Source of the DNA: Arthrobacter rhombi
Lineage (GTDB): Bacteria > Actinomycetota > Actinomycetes > Actinomycetales > Micrococcaceae
DNA length: 64,000 bases
Direction of reading: 5' to 3'
Assembly: GCF_900163545.1 (NCBI RefSeq)
Contig: NZ_FUHW01000028.1
Coordinates: forward strand, 1 to 64,000
The notes beneath the pieces are model-generated. The model was not told the DNA's origin, made no database searches, and saw only the letters and a program-made list of their open reading frames with translations. Each line of letters opens with the position of its first letter. Within the stretch, counting starts at the first letter, position 1. A program made the translations under genes and the position numbers. Shown piece by piece: positions 50,762-60,024 of this stretch.

Positions 50762-51435
50762 CTGCCGGAGCCGTCGGGGACTTCGACGATGCGATTCTGG
50801 TAGGCCCACACCACCGCCTGGAGGCGAGACCTGACCCCGAGCTTGGGCAACATTCGGGCCAGATGCGATTTGATCGTGGAGACTTCCACCACCAGATCGG
50901 CGGCGATCTCCTCGTTGGGTTTGCCTTGGGCCAGCAGGAGCAGGATCTCATGTTCACGCGGGGTCAGGAGGTCCTCCACCCGCCGCCCGGACACCGGCTG
51001 CAAGTTGCGGCGCTGAACGAACTCGCGCAGAACCCGCCGGGTGAGGCTCTGGTCGATCGTGGCCTCCCCGGCGGCTACCCGGCGGACCGCCTGGGCAATG
51101 ACCTGCGGTTCGGCGTCCTTGAGCAGGAACCCCGAGGCGCCGGCCTCCAGGGCCCCGAAAACATAGTCATCGAGGTCGAAGGTGGTCAGGACCAGAACAG
51201 GGGTCGGCGTCTCGACGCCGGGGCCGCACAGTTCGCGGGTGACGGTGATCCCATCGATCCCGGGCATGCGGATATCCAGGCAGGCGACATCGGGCTTTAG
51301 CTCTCGGGCACGCGCCAACGCTTCAACCCCGTCGGAGGCGACGGCCACGACATCGATATCGGGTTCCATGTTCAACAGAGCTGAGAGTCCGGCACGTACG
51401 AGGGGTTGGTCATCGGCGAGCAGCACGCGGATCAT
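50758..51435 (-). CDS. NarL/LuxR-type response regulator
   Basis: This 225-residue regulator has a receiver domain with acidic pocket ADD at 7-9, phospho-acceptor Asp54 in ACLDIRMPGIDG and the conserved Lys in FLLKDAEPQ. A linker and LuxR-type helix-turn-helix follow: LTPREHEILLLLAQGKPNEEIAADL and VSTIKSHLARMLPKLGVRSR. It is translationally coupled to the sensor kinase gene upstream (4-base ATGA overlap). Likely targets include the adjacent ABC or CPBP genes (inference from position). Confidence 0.95.
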   Translation of the reverse strand: MIRVLLADDQPLVRAGLSALLNMEPDIDVVAVASDGVEALARARELKPDVACLDIRMPGIDGITVTRELCGPGVETPTPVLVLTTFDLDDYVFGALEAGASGFLLKDAEPQVIAQAVRRVAAGEATIDQSLTRRVLREFVQRRNLQPVSGRRVEDLLTPREHEILLLLAQGKPNEEIAADLVVEVSTIKSHLARMLPKLGVRSRLQAVVWAYQNRIVEVPDGSGS

Positions 51436-52733
51436 GGCATCTCCTGAGGGGTTTCGTCTGCGTCAATGGGGTGCCTGGCGACCTCGCGGGGCACCACCAG
51501 ACGTACCGACCAACCGCCCTCGGCGTTCGGCCCATGGTCGAGGGCCGCACCGATCAGTTCGGCCCGTTCACGCAGTCCGAGCAAGCCAAAACCCCCGCCG
51601 ACACCAGCACCAGCGGCGGCACCAGCCCCGACCTGGCATGCGGCGGCGTGCCCATGGTGAACGACGGCGATGAGCTGGGAGGGATCACTGTCATCGACAT
51701 CCACCACACAGCGGGCCCCGGGGGAATGGGCAGCGGCATTGCTCAGGGACTCCTGGACCATCCGATACACCACCAGTTGCGCCAAGGGGCCGATTCCGGC
51801 GGCTAGCTCCCGATCTGGCCGGGCCGCCGACAGGAGGAGATCCACGTCCATCCCGGTACGTCGGCGTTCTTCAACCAGCCCGGGAATCCCCGCTATGGTT
51901 TCCACCGAGCGGGTGCCCTCGGGGTGTTCGCGCAGCAGCCCGACGATCCTACGCAGATCCTCCAGCACCGCCGTGCTTTGGGAACGAACCTGCTGGGCCG
52001 AGCGTTTGGCTTCCTCGGGATCGGTGTCGATTTGTTGTTGGATTGCGGCGGTCATCAGGGCTATACCCGACATATGGTGTGCGGCGATATCATGCAGTTC
52101 CCTGGACATCGCTGTGCGTTCCTTTGAAACGGCGGCCTCGATGCGGGCCTGTTGTTCGCGGGCCAGAGCCTGAATCTCATGGGTCCGTGACAGACGGGCT
52201 TCCCGCCGAGCCGAGAGCACCAAGGCGAACAACAGGGGGGCCCCGACCACCACCAGGGCTTGCCCGACGGCGGAAGTCACGGCAGCGGTGGCAGGGAGGC
52301 CGGTGCGGAAGTCATTGAACGCCTGAGCCCCGGCAATGATCAGGACGGCCAGCACCAACAGGGGCGCCACCCGAGGCAGGGGAAGCCGACCCGCCGACAG
52401 GAAGACGGCACAAAAGATGGCAATGGTGCTGAGGCTGAACGCCGGGCCCGGCACGAAAACGGCGAGTACCACCGGCAACAGCACCACGAGGGTCAAGACC
52501 GTTCGCGGTGCCGACTTCGCCCACAGGAGCGCCGCGGACTGGCACACCAGCACCACCGCAACGACCCAGAAGTTCTCGCCTCCCGCGGGGAACGTCCCTC
52601 CGGGTATACCGGTGTCGGCCTCCTCGAGCAGGGGGAGCAGGAAGAGGACTGTCAGGGCCAGCCCGCCGCTGATCACGGCGATGATCCCCTCGATGGGGGA
52701 TGGCCGGAAACCGTGCTGCGCCTGCTCGTTCAT
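51432..52733 (-). CDS. NarX/DesK-type sensor histidine kinase
   Basis: This 433-residue kinase has about five N-terminal membrane helices (residues 15-190) with little extracytoplasmic domain, as in intramembrane-sensing kinases. The HisKA_3 dimerisation helix has the phospho-acceptor His in MSRELHDIAAHHMSGI. The HATPase domain shows the N box in VQESLSNAAAHSPG and G box in GGFGLLGLRERAELIG, with a Gly/Ala-rich insertion just before it. It pairs with the response regulator whose gene overlaps its stop. Confidence 0.94.
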   Translation of the reverse strand: MNEQAQHGFRPSPIEGIIAVISGGLALTVLFLLPLLEEADTGIPGGTFPAGGENFWVVAVVLVCQSAALLWAKSAPRTVLTLVVLLPVVLAVFVPGPAFSLSTIAIFCAVFLSAGRLPLPRVAPLLVLAVLIIAGAQAFNDFRTGLPATAAVTSAVGQALVVVGAPLLFALVLSARREARLSRTHEIQALAREQQARIEAAVSKERTAMSRELHDIAAHHMSGIALMTAAIQQQIDTDPEEAKRSAQQVRSQSTAVLEDLRRIVGLLREHPEGTRSVETIAGIPGLVEERRRTGMDVDLLLSAARPDRELAAGIGPLAQLVVYRMVQESLSNAAAHSPGARCVVDVDDSDPSQLIAVVHHGHAAACQVGAGAAAGAGVGGGFGLLGLRERAELIGAALDHGPNAEGGWSVRLVVPREVARHPIDADETPQEMP

Positions 52734-52898
52734 CTCGTGAAGTTCCTGTCGTGAGCCGGTGTTGGAAAGGGGCGACGTCGTCGTGGATCCCCTATCTAGG
52801 CCCGGGGCACCATGCCATCCTTGCAGATGAGGGACCGGGCCGAACAGGGCAGCTGAACGGCCAAGACACGACCAAAACGGCTCCGGCCGGCAGCGGTC

Positions 52899-53504
52899 CT
52901 ACCCGTCGGCGGCGTTCTGTAGCGAGCGGGCCGCCCGGTCGAAGTAGTCCCAGATCGTCGCATCCTGCAGCGGTGGCAGGGCGATCCGGTCCAGGGCATG
53001 GCGCATATGGGCCAACCAGGTATCCCGGGCTGCGGTGTCCACGATGTAGGGGACGTGACGCATCCGCAGACGGGGGTGCCCGCGCAGTTGGCTGTAGGTG
53101 GTGGGCCCACCCCAATATTGTTCCAGGAACAACTGCAGTCGGATGGCTGCGGGCTTCAGATCCTCTTCCGGGTAGATCGAGCGGAACCCGGCATCGTTGG
53201 CGACGGACTCGTAGAAGTACTCGGTCAGCCGCTGGAAGGTCTTCGAGCCGCCGACCTCGGCGTAGAAGGTTCCCAGGTAGGGGGAGAGGTCCTCATGATC
53301 GCCCACGTCTGCAGATGCCGGGGTGGTTCCGCCGAACCGGTCGGGACTCTGCCCGGAGACATCGGTGTCCTCGGGCTGCCCGCCCGAGGCGCCGGGGGAT
53401 ACCGAGGGGGAGGACAGCGGGCGTACCTGTCCGACATGGATGCCCAGGGATTCCCCTCCGGGCAAACGGATGGGCCCGCCTTGCTGGTTTTGTTGGTCGC
53501 TCAC
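52899..53504 (-). CDS. truncated haemoglobin (group II, GlbO-like) with N-terminal extension
   Basis: The C-terminal ~125 residues are a 2/2 globin: YLGTFYAEVGGSKTFQRLTEYFYESV (with B10 Tyr), LQLFLEQYWGGPTTYSQ, and proximal His in RGHPRLRMRHVPYIV, all typical of GlbO. It binds haem and may aid oxygen or NO/peroxide handling. A ~75-residue Ser/Pro/Gly/Gln-rich, apparently disordered N-terminal part precedes it. The GTG at 53504 follows GGAAGGAATC and fixes the long form. Position between the tesB and pepN segments fits the usual actinobacterial order. Confidence 0.9.
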   Translation of the reverse strand: MSDQQNQQGGPIRLPGGESLGIHVGQVRPLSSPSVSPGASGGQPEDTDVSGQSPDRFGGTTPASADVGDHEDLSPYLGTFYAEVGGSKTFQRLTEYFYESVANDAGFRSIYPEEDLKPAAIRLQLFLEQYWGGPTTYSQLRGHPRLRMRHVPYIVDTAARDTWLAHMRHALDRIALPPLQDATIWDYFDRAARSLQNAADG

Positions 53505-53548
53505 GAGTCGATTCCTTCCACGGCTGGCACGGTCCAGCCTTCTCCACA

Positions 53549-54232
53549 CTATCGAATGCGCAGGTGCTTCAGTGCTTCGCGTTGACTCAGGCCCGAGAGC
53601 TCGGAGCGATGGCTGGCAACGAAGGAGCGGACCCAGGTTGGATCGGTTTTGGCGTATTCGCGTAAAGCCCAACCAATCGCCTTGCGGAGGAAGAAATCCT
53701 GTTCGGCCATATTCGGGTAGATGGCAGCTTCCAGCAGGCCGACGTCGGTGTCTTCCTTCGAGCTGAGCTGGGTGATGATGGCTATTCGACGTTTCCAATG
53801 GTTCGGATCCACCGCCCAGCGACGCAAGAGCGGATCCATCTGCTCGCGATGGTGGGCGAGCAGATGGGCGAACCTGCGGTGGCAATTATCGACGATGTCC
53901 CACCAGGCCCCGTCAACGACCATGTCTTCGAACAGGTCCAGGAACTCGAGTCGGCCCCTGCAGGACCGGTAAGCGGTGAGTTGTTGGGCGGCATACCATT
54001 GCTCGCGGCACTGGGCACCGTCCCACAACTTCCTGGCCTCGTCGAGTAGATCCTCCCAGCGGCTGACCCCCGTTTCGCGGACCGCCTCACGGACGATCCG
54101 CTGGACCGTGGGGGCGCGGACGCCGAAGAAGTCCATTTCGGTCTTCAGATAGCGCTGCATGGCTCCCGCCGCGGTCGGATCGGCGACGGCCGCCAACCGC
54201 GAGGTGATCAACTGCCCGAGTTCATCTGCCAT
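53549..54232 (-). CDS. DNA alkylation repair protein (AlkD-like)
   Basis: This 227-residue all-helical HEAT-like repeat protein matches the AlkD family of DNA glycosylases that excise bulky or positively charged alkylpurines. Conserved stretches are YLKTEMDFFGVRAPTVQRI, EQWYAAQQLTAY, WWDIVDNCHRRFAHLL, NHWKRRIAIITQ and FFLRKAIGWALREYAKTDP. These contain the Trp, Asp and Arg positions around the AlkD DNA-binding cleft. The ATG at 54232 gives the family length. The gene lies 2 bases after the OsmC gene and is co-transcribed with it. Confidence 0.9.
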   Translation of the reverse strand: MADELGQLITSRLAAVADPTAAGAMQRYLKTEMDFFGVRAPTVQRIVREAVRETGVSRWEDLLDEARKLWDGAQCREQWYAAQQLTAYRSCRGRLEFLDLFEDMVVDGAWWDIVDNCHRRFAHLLAHHREQMDPLLRRWAVDPNHWKRRIAIITQLSSKEDTDVGLLEAAIYPNMAEQDFFLRKAIGWALREYAKTDPTWVRSFVASHRSELSGLSQREALKHLRIR

Positions 54233-54234
54233 GA

Positions 54235-54702
54235 CTAGGGTGCGACGGGTCGGTTGAGGACCGGGAAGTTCACCGAGCGGGCGATGAAGCACAGCTGGTG
54301 CGCCCGTTCGTGGAGGGAATCGGCGAGGCCACGTTGGGACTCATCGGCCAACACGACGCGCGGACTCAGGAGGGCTTCAGTGAATTCGCCGCTCCCGTCA
54401 CGGTTCAAGCGCAGGGTTCCGGCGGCGGAGTCCGTGTATCCGGTGACGTGGAGCCCATATTTCACCGCCACATGGAAGTAGGACAACATATGGCATTGGG
54501 CGAGGGCACCCAGCAGGAGTTGCTCGGGGTTCCACCGGTCGGAGTCGCCGTGGAAGGTCGGGTCCGCGGTCCCTGGCAGATCCGGTAACCCGGTTGCCCG
54601 CAAGAAATGTTCCCGGCCGTAGTCCCGATGACCGGTGGTCCCGGTGCCGTGGTTGCCCGTCCACTCGACGTCGACGCGGTATTGATGCAGATTCGGGTCC
54701 AT
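54235..54702 (-). CDS. OsmC/Ohr-family peroxidase
   Basis: This 155-residue OsmC-like protein has both catalytic cysteines: NPEQLLLGALAQCHMLSYF and HERAHQLCFIARSVNFPV. It should reduce organic hydroperoxides through a dithiol cycle. The start ATG is 6 bases after a TACAGT box on the minus strand (leaderless). AlkD lies directly downstream, so alkyl-peroxide detoxification and alkylation repair may be expressed together. Confidence 0.9.
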   Translation of the reverse strand: MDPNLHQYRVDVEWTGNHGTGTTGHRDYGREHFLRATGLPDLPGTADPTFHGDSDRWNPEQLLLGALAQCHMLSYFHVAVKYGLHVTGYTDSAAGTLRLNRDGSGEFTEALLSPRVVLADESQRGLADSLHERAHQLCFIARSVNFPVLNRPVAP

Positions 54703-54708
54703 GGCACC

Positions 54709-54714
54709 ACTGTA
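54709..54714 (-). promoter_or_regulatory. -10 box of leaderless osmC-like gene
   Basis: On the minus strand TACAGT lies 6 bases before the ATG at 54702. Confidence 0.4.
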
Positions 54715-54763
54715 GGCCCGAATCCTCGGACCCAGCCGGTTGCCCCGATCAGCCGCTCAGGAA

Positions 54764-57310
54764 CTATCCGTCCACTGCCTGCGCGGCCAGGGCCCGGACC
54801 ACCGCGTCGCGGCTTTCCACCAGCATCCGGCGCAAGGCAGGGCTTCCGGTACCCAGCTGATCCAAGAAGGCATCGGTGGCTTTCAACGTCGCCTCCGTCG
54901 TCTGGGCCATCGGGAACAAGCCGACGATGATCTGCTGGGCGATCTCCCAGCTCTTGGACTCCCAAACACCCTGGATGACCTGGAAGTACTTCGCGGCGAA
55001 GGGCTCCAACAGTGCTGGATCGTGGGCCTGCTTGAACCCGTTGATGGCCGAACGCTGATGGGTGTTGGAGAGCTCGCTGCCATCGATGATGGCCTCCCAG
55101 GCGGCCAGCTTCGCTTCGGCGGTGGGGATGGCTGCCCGGGCGACCTCGGCGGCCAGCCGGCCGTTGGCCGTATCGTCGGTGGCCAGTTCGGCCTCGATAT
55201 CGGCTGCGCCGGCTCGCCCGCCGGCGACCAAGACGGTGAGCAGATGCCAGCGCAGGTCGGCGTCGATCTGCAGATCCTTCAGCTGCTGTTCGCCACCGAG
55301 CAGGGCAGCTACCGTATCCAGCTGGTCCGCGGTCCGTGAGCGTGAGGCCGCGGCCTTCACGAATTGGAGCTGCTTATCCGAGCCGGCCTCCGCGCTACGG
55401 GCCAACTCCCAGAGCTGATCGGCTGCCTGCTCACCCATCCGCTGGCGATCCTCGGCGCGCACGTAGTAGTCCAAGACGGTGTTCAGCTGGCCCAAGATGA
55501 CCAAGACCACCGAAGAGTCGGATTCGTGGCCAATATTGCGCAGCACCAGTTCGACGAATTCGCGGGCAGGTGTTTCGGCGTCGCGGGCGGCATCCCACGC
55601 CGAACCCCAGACCAGGGTGCGGGGCAGCGAAGCCTCGAAATCCTTCAGATGCTTCATCGCCACCTGGAGTGAGGCGGGATCCAGACGGATCTTCGCATAG
55701 GCCAGGTCGTCGTCGTTCACCAGCACCAGGTCGGGGCGCTTCCTGCCCACGAAGGCCTCGACCTCGGTGCGCTCACCTGCGACATCGAGTTCCTGACGGT
55801 GGGTGCGGACCAGCTTTCCGGCTTCGTTCAGGTCATAGAAGCCCACTGCTGCCCGGTGCGGACGGATGGTGGGGTAATCCGCTGGGGCCGACTGGACGAC
55901 GGCGAAGGAAGTGATCGTTCCGTCCTCGGCGGTAGCAATCTCGGCTTCGAGCTTATTGACGCCCGCCGTTTCAAGCCAGAGCCGGGTCCATTCGGAAAGG
56001 TCGCGACCACTGGAGGCCTCGAGCTCGCGCATCAGGTCGGGAAGTTCGGTGTTGGAGTAGGCATGTTTGGAGAAGTATTCGCGGACCCCCGCCATGAATT
56101 CCTTCTGGCCGACCCAGGCCACCAGCTGGCGCAGCACCGAGGCGCCCTTGGCATAGGTAATGCCGTCGAAGTTGACCTGTACGTCCTCCAGATCCTTGAT
56201 TTCGGCCTTGATCGGGTGTGTTGAGGGCAGCTGGTCCTGGCGGTAGGCCCAGGACTTTTCCATGGAGGAGAACGTGGTCCAGGCCTGGCTGAACTCGGTG
56301 TTCTCCGCGGCGGCCAGCGCCGACATGAATTCGGCGAAGGACTCGTTGAGCCAGAGGTCGTTCCACCAGCGCATGGTCACCAGGTCCCCGAACCACATAT
56401 GGGCCAGTTCGTGCAGGATGGTGATCGCCCGGCGTTCAATCATGGCATCGGTGGGACGGGACCTGAAGACATAGGACTCCAGGAAGGTGACGGCCCCGGC
56501 GTTTTCCATGGCCCCGGCGTTGAACTCCGGGACAAAGAGCTGGTCGTACTTCTCGAACGGGTAGGGCGTGCCGAACTGCTCCTCGTAGAACTCGAAGCCC
56601 TGGCGGGTCAGCGTGAAGATGTTCTCAGCATCCAGGTGCTCCATGATCGATTTGCGCGCGAAAACGCCCAACGGGATGGTCCGCCCATCGGAACTGGTCA
56701 GCTCGCTGCGCACCGCCTCATAGGGGCCGGCAATAAGGGCGGTGATATAGGAGGAGATCCGCGCGGTGGGGGAGAACGCCCAGGTGGCCTTTCCCTGGCC
56801 TGCGGGAGTCGGAGCCGGGGTGGGGGAGTTGGAGATGAGGTCCCAGTAGTCGGGGGCGGTGACGGTGAAGGAGAAGGCTGCCTTCAGGTCGGGCTGCTCA
56901 AAAACGGCGAACATCCGTCGTGAATCGGGGACCTCGAACTGGGAGTAGAGGTAGACCTCATCATCCACCGGGTCCACGAAACGGTGCAGGCCTTCGCCGG
57001 TATTCATATAGAGGGCGTCGGCGACGATGCGCAGCTCATTGCGGGCAGCGAGCTGCGGTAACTGGATGCGTACGCCGTCGCTGACCTGGCTCGGATCCAG
57101 TTCCACCCCGTTGAGGGTGACCGAATGGACGGTATCGGTGACCGCATCGATGAACGTGCTGGTTCCGGCGGTGGCCTCGAAGCTCACGGTTGTGGTGGAA
57201 CCGAACACCTTCTCTCCGCGGGTGAGGTCCAGCTCGATGTCGTAGGTTTCGACGGTGACTAGCCCGGCGCGTTCACGCGCTTCGTCGCGGGTGAGATTCA
57301 ATCCTGGCAC
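54764..57310 (-). CDS. pepN: aminopeptidase N (M1 family)
   Basis: This 848-residue M1 zinc metallopeptidase removes N-terminal residues from peptides in the cytoplasm. The exopeptidase motif is EFNAGAMENAGAVTF. The zinc site is HELAHMWFGDLV with the third ligand Glu in LWLNESFAEF 18 residues on. The N-terminal beta domain (VETYDIELDLTRGEKVFGSTTTVSFEA) and the C-terminal ERAP1-like helical domain are complete. The GTG at 57310 follows GGGAGGCATCACC. Its neighbours rpiB and nei fit the usual actinobacterial order. Confidence 0.96.
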   Translation of the reverse strand: MPGLNLTRDEARERAGLVTVETYDIELDLTRGEKVFGSTTTVSFEATAGTSTFIDAVTDTVHSVTLNGVELDPSQVSDGVRIQLPQLAARNELRIVADALYMNTGEGLHRFVDPVDDEVYLYSQFEVPDSRRMFAVFEQPDLKAAFSFTVTAPDYWDLISNSPTPAPTPAGQGKATWAFSPTARISSYITALIAGPYEAVRSELTSSDGRTIPLGVFARKSIMEHLDAENIFTLTRQGFEFYEEQFGTPYPFEKYDQLFVPEFNAGAMENAGAVTFLESYVFRSRPTDAMIERRAITILHELAHMWFGDLVTMRWWNDLWLNESFAEFMSALAAAENTEFSQAWTTFSSMEKSWAYRQDQLPSTHPIKAEIKDLEDVQVNFDGITYAKGASVLRQLVAWVGQKEFMAGVREYFSKHAYSNTELPDLMRELEASSGRDLSEWTRLWLETAGVNKLEAEIATAEDGTITSFAVVQSAPADYPTIRPHRAAVGFYDLNEAGKLVRTHRQELDVAGERTEVEAFVGRKRPDLVLVNDDDLAYAKIRLDPASLQVAMKHLKDFEASLPRTLVWGSAWDAARDAETPAREFVELVLRNIGHESDSSVVLVILGQLNTVLDYYVRAEDRQRMGEQAADQLWELARSAEAGSDKQLQFVKAAASRSRTADQLDTVAALLGGEQQLKDLQIDADLRWHLLTVLVAGGRAGAADIEAELATDDTANGRLAAEVARAAIPTAEAKLAAWEAIIDGSELSNTHQRSAINGFKQAHDPALLEPFAAKYFQVIQGVWESKSWEIAQQIIVGLFPMAQTTEATLKATDAFLDQLGTGSPALRRMLVESRDAVVRALAAQAVDG

Positions 57311-57545
57311 GGTGATGCCTCCCTGTGGTCTTTCGCGGTTGATGGCGGTCCAGAGAGCGCGGATATCTGAAGCGATTCCTGAACATTACGGATATTGTCT
57401 CACTTAAACGGCGCGATGGCGCTACCTGGCGGAAGGAAATACCGGCAGTGTGTTCCGGGGCCCGTGTCCGGGCCCGCGGGCGCCGGATAGGATCGGTTCA
57501 CGGGATCCGTCCCGCCACACCGCCTCGATGACCAGGAGAAGCACC
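57311..57545. other. divergent promoter region of pepN and the lactonase gene
   Basis: No gene is seen. An AT-richer block near 57380-57412 could hold the pepN promoter. CAGGAGAAGCACC before 57546 is the lactonase ribosome binding site. Confidence 0.4.
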
Positions 57546-58598
57546 GTGAACCAGACCCATGTCTACGTTGGCTGCGCGAAGGCCGGAACCGTCGAGACCT
57601 TCGCCTTCGATCCCGCAACAGGAACCTTGAGCCCCGCCGGCGAACCGGTTGGCGTGGAGGGGGTCCGCTCTTTGGCCTCGAGCCGGGAACGCGGATTGCT
57701 CTATGCCGGGGCCTCCAGCAAACCGCCGATGCTGAACGTCCTGGACATCGACGGCTCCACCGGCCGACTGAGCAACGCCGCCAGGGTCCAGCTGGCCGAT
57801 AACACGGCCTATATCAGTCTGGATGCCGACGGTCAGACGGTCCGCAGCGCTTCCTACCACCATGACGCGGTGAACTCAGTGCCGCTCGACGCCGACGGCC
57901 TGCCGGCCGGTAATGCCCTGCGGGCGCCCAGCCCGGGGGAAAAAGCCCACAGCGTCCGTACGAGCCCCGATGGCCGCTACGTTTATGCTTCCTCGCTGGG
58001 CAGTGACCGTGTGGTCTGGTATTCCACCCAGACAGGGGAACTGACGCTGGCCGGGTCCCTCGATGCCCCGACCGGCTCGGGGCCGCGACACCTCCTCTTC
58101 AACGCCGACGCATCCCGGGTCTACGTCATCCATGAGATGTCCGGGGAAGTTGCCGCCCACGAACGGGATCCAGATACCGGGGCCCTCACCGAAATCCAGC
58201 GCATTGACACCGTCCCCGCCTCCCTGGGCCTCGTCCCCGGCTTCGCCCGCCATCCAGGAGGCCCGGTGCCCGGTCCCGACGCCATCTGGTGCGCCGATAT
58301 CCGCATCGGGGGCCGGGGAAAATTCCTGTTCACCACCGAACGCTCAACCTCGACGGTTTCCACGTTCGCCATCGACCCCGATACCGGCAGGCTGGACTAT
58401 CTGCGCACCACTGACACCGAAGAACAACCCCGCGGGGCCTGCGTGGATGCGGACGGTGAATACCTCTTTGTCTGCGGGGAACGTTCGGGCCACCTGAGCG
58501 CCTACAGCATTTCCCCGCACGACGGAAAACTCACGGCCACCGGACGGGCAGCCACCGGTGAGGGGCCCCTGTGGATCGAGGTCGTCGCCCCCTTGTAG
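57546..58598 (+). CDS. beta-propeller lactonase (6-phosphogluconolactonase-like, YbhE type)
   Basis: This 350-residue protein has repeated blades such as TFAFDPATGTLSPAGEP, LNVLDIDGSTGRLSN, TFAIDPDTGRLDYL and AYSISPHDGKLTATG, plus the HSVRTSPDGRYVYASSLGSDRV and GPRHLLFNADASRVYV motifs of the YbhE/Pgl lactonase family. It probably hydrolyses 6-phosphogluconolactone or a related lactone. gnd and rpiB in the same window belong to the same pathway, though not the same operon. The GTG at 57546 follows AGGAGAAGCACC. Confidence 0.88.
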   Translation: MNQTHVYVGCAKAGTVETFAFDPATGTLSPAGEPVGVEGVRSLASSRERGLLYAGASSKPPMLNVLDIDGSTGRLSNAARVQLADNTAYISLDADGQTVRSASYHHDAVNSVPLDADGLPAGNALRAPSPGEKAHSVRTSPDGRYVYASSLGSDRVVWYSTQTGELTLAGSLDAPTGSGPRHLLFNADASRVYVIHEMSGEVAAHERDPDTGALTEIQRIDTVPASLGLVPGFARHPGGPVPGPDAIWCADIRIGGRGKFLFTTERSTSTVSTFAIDPDTGRLDYLRTTDTEEQPRGACVDADGEYLFVCGERSGHLSAYSISPHDGKLTATGRAATGEGPLWIEVVAPL

Positions 58599-58640
58599 GC
58601 TAGGAAACGTTCCCCTCCCACGGATGACCCGAAGGACATC

Positions 58641-59114
58641 ATGCGCGTTCATATTGCCACCGACCATGCCGGACTCGAACTCAGCGCCCACCTGGTGGCG
58701 CATCTGCGCGGCGCCGGCCACGACGTCGTGGACCATGGCCCGACCTCCTACGATGCCGAGGACGACTACCCGGGATTCTGCATTAACGCCGCCGAAGCCG
58801 TCGCCGCCGAACAGGCCCGCGGACTGGATGCCTTGGGGATCGTGCTGGGAGGTTCGGGCAACGGCGAACAGATCGCCGCGAATAAGGTCAAGGGGATCCG
58901 CGCCGCCTTGGCCTGGAACCTGGACACCGCCCGACTGGCCCGCCAACACAACAACGCCAATATTGTTGCCGTGGGTGGGCGCCAGCACAGTATCGAAGAG
59001 GCCACTGGCCTGATCGACGCCTTCCTGGCCGAACCGTTCAGCGAAGCAGAACGCCATATTCGTCGAATCCAGCAGATCGGTGCCTACGAAACCACCGGCC
59101 AACTAGAGGACTAG
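58641..59114 (+). CDS. rpiB: ribose-5-phosphate isomerase B (mycobacterial type)
   Basis: This 157-residue enzyme interconverts ribose 5-phosphate and ribulose 5-phosphate. The N-terminus MRVHIATDHAGLEL is characteristic. The active loop reads GGSGNGEQIAANK, with Glu in place of the Cys base of E. coli RpiB, exactly as in the mycobacterial subgroup. Further marks are NNANIVAVGGRQHS and the C-terminal HIRRIQQI. A GAAGGAC ribosome binding site precedes the ATG. It is followed after one base by nei, so the two are one operon. Confidence 0.94.
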   Translation: MRVHIATDHAGLELSAHLVAHLRGAGHDVVDHGPTSYDAEDDYPGFCINAAEAVAAEQARGLDALGIVLGGSGNGEQIAANKVKGIRAALAWNLDTARLARQHNNANIVAVGGRQHSIEEATGLIDAFLAEPFSEAERHIRRIQQIGAYETTGQLED

Positions 59115-59115
59115 G

Positions 59116-60024
59116 GTGCCCGAGGGCCACTCCGTCCACCGGCTTGCCCGCCAACTGGACGATGTTTTCGCCGGAGAAGTACTGCGGGTGTCGAGCCCGC
59201 AAGGAAGATTCACGGCAGGGGCCGCACTGCTAGACGGTCGTGAGCTCCTGGAGGCCACGGCCCACGGCAAGCAGCTGTTCGCCCGCTTCGCCGGCGAACA
59301 GATTCTGCGGGTCCATCTGGGGCTCTACGGTGCCTTCGGCTTCGGGGGAGACCAGGGTTTCCGGGGCGCTTCGAGCATCGGTGCCCCGCGACGCATCGGC
59401 GAGAAGGAGGCCTACGACGACGGGACTCCCGTCGCCTACGACGGACCTCCGGAACCGGTGGGCCACGTCAGAATGCGTCTGGTCTCCGAACACGGCTGGG
59501 CCGACCTGCGCGGCCCCTCGGTCTGCGAGGTGCTGACCGTGCCGGAGGCCGAAGCGGTTCGGGGGCGGTTGGGACCCGACCCGTTGGGGGCTGATACCGC
59601 TGCCGGGGAAGAGGAATTCCTCCGACGGATCGGGGCCACCGGTACCGTGATCGCCGCCGCGCTGATGAACCAGGCCCTGATTGCGGGGGTCGGAAATATC
59701 TACCGGGCCGAAGCACTCTTCCGTGCCGGACTCGACCCGTGGGCGCGAGGCCGCGACCTGCCGGTACCGGTGGTGCGCCGGTTGTGGCAGGATATCTGCG
59801 CGCTCATGGCCGATGGGGTCCGCGATGGCCGCATCATCACCACCCGGGCCCCAGACCGTGCCGACCCCGAAGCCCCGGTCTGGCCCGATCATGCCTACTA
59901 CACCTACCAACGCCAGGGGCAGCCCTGTCTGATCTGCCGGACGCCGATCGGACTGGCCGAGCTGGCGGCGCGCAAACTCTATTGGTGTCCTGCCTGCCAG
60001 CCCCGCACGGGTCGGTCGGCCTAG
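59116..60024 (+). CDS. Fpg/Nei family DNA glycosylase
   Basis: This 302-residue bifunctional glycosylase/AP lyase starts MPEGHSVHRLARQL, where Pro2 and Glu3 are the catalytic residues after Met removal. Other family marks are the beta-domain Lys in THGKQLFARF (ATAHGKQ), the H2TH region LMNQALIAGVGNIYRAEALF, and the C-terminal zinc finger CLICRTPIG...YWCPACQ. Long charged inserts around residues 75-115 and the sequence MPEGHS favour the actinobacterial Nei branch over Fpg. It likely removes oxidised pyrimidines. The GTG start is one base after the rpiB stop. Confidence 0.93.
   Translation: MPEGHSVHRLARQLDDVFAGEVLRVSSPQGRFTAGAALLDGRELLEATAHGKQLFARFAGEQILRVHLGLYGAFGFGGDQGFRGASSIGAPRRIGEKEAYDDGTPVAYDGPPEPVGHVRMRLVSEHGWADLRGPSVCEVLTVPEAEAVRGRLGPDPLGADTAAGEEEFLRRIGATGTVIAAALMNQALIAGVGNIYRAEALFRAGLDPWARGRDLPVPVVRRLWQDICALMADGVRDGRIITTRAPDRADPEAPVWPDHAYYTYQRQGQPCLICRTPIGLAELAARKLYWCPACQPRTGRSA

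Noticed and set aside
54594..55339. plus-strand frames over pepN
   Set aside because: Arg/Ser/Pro-rich shadows of the aminopeptidase gene with no starts or domains.
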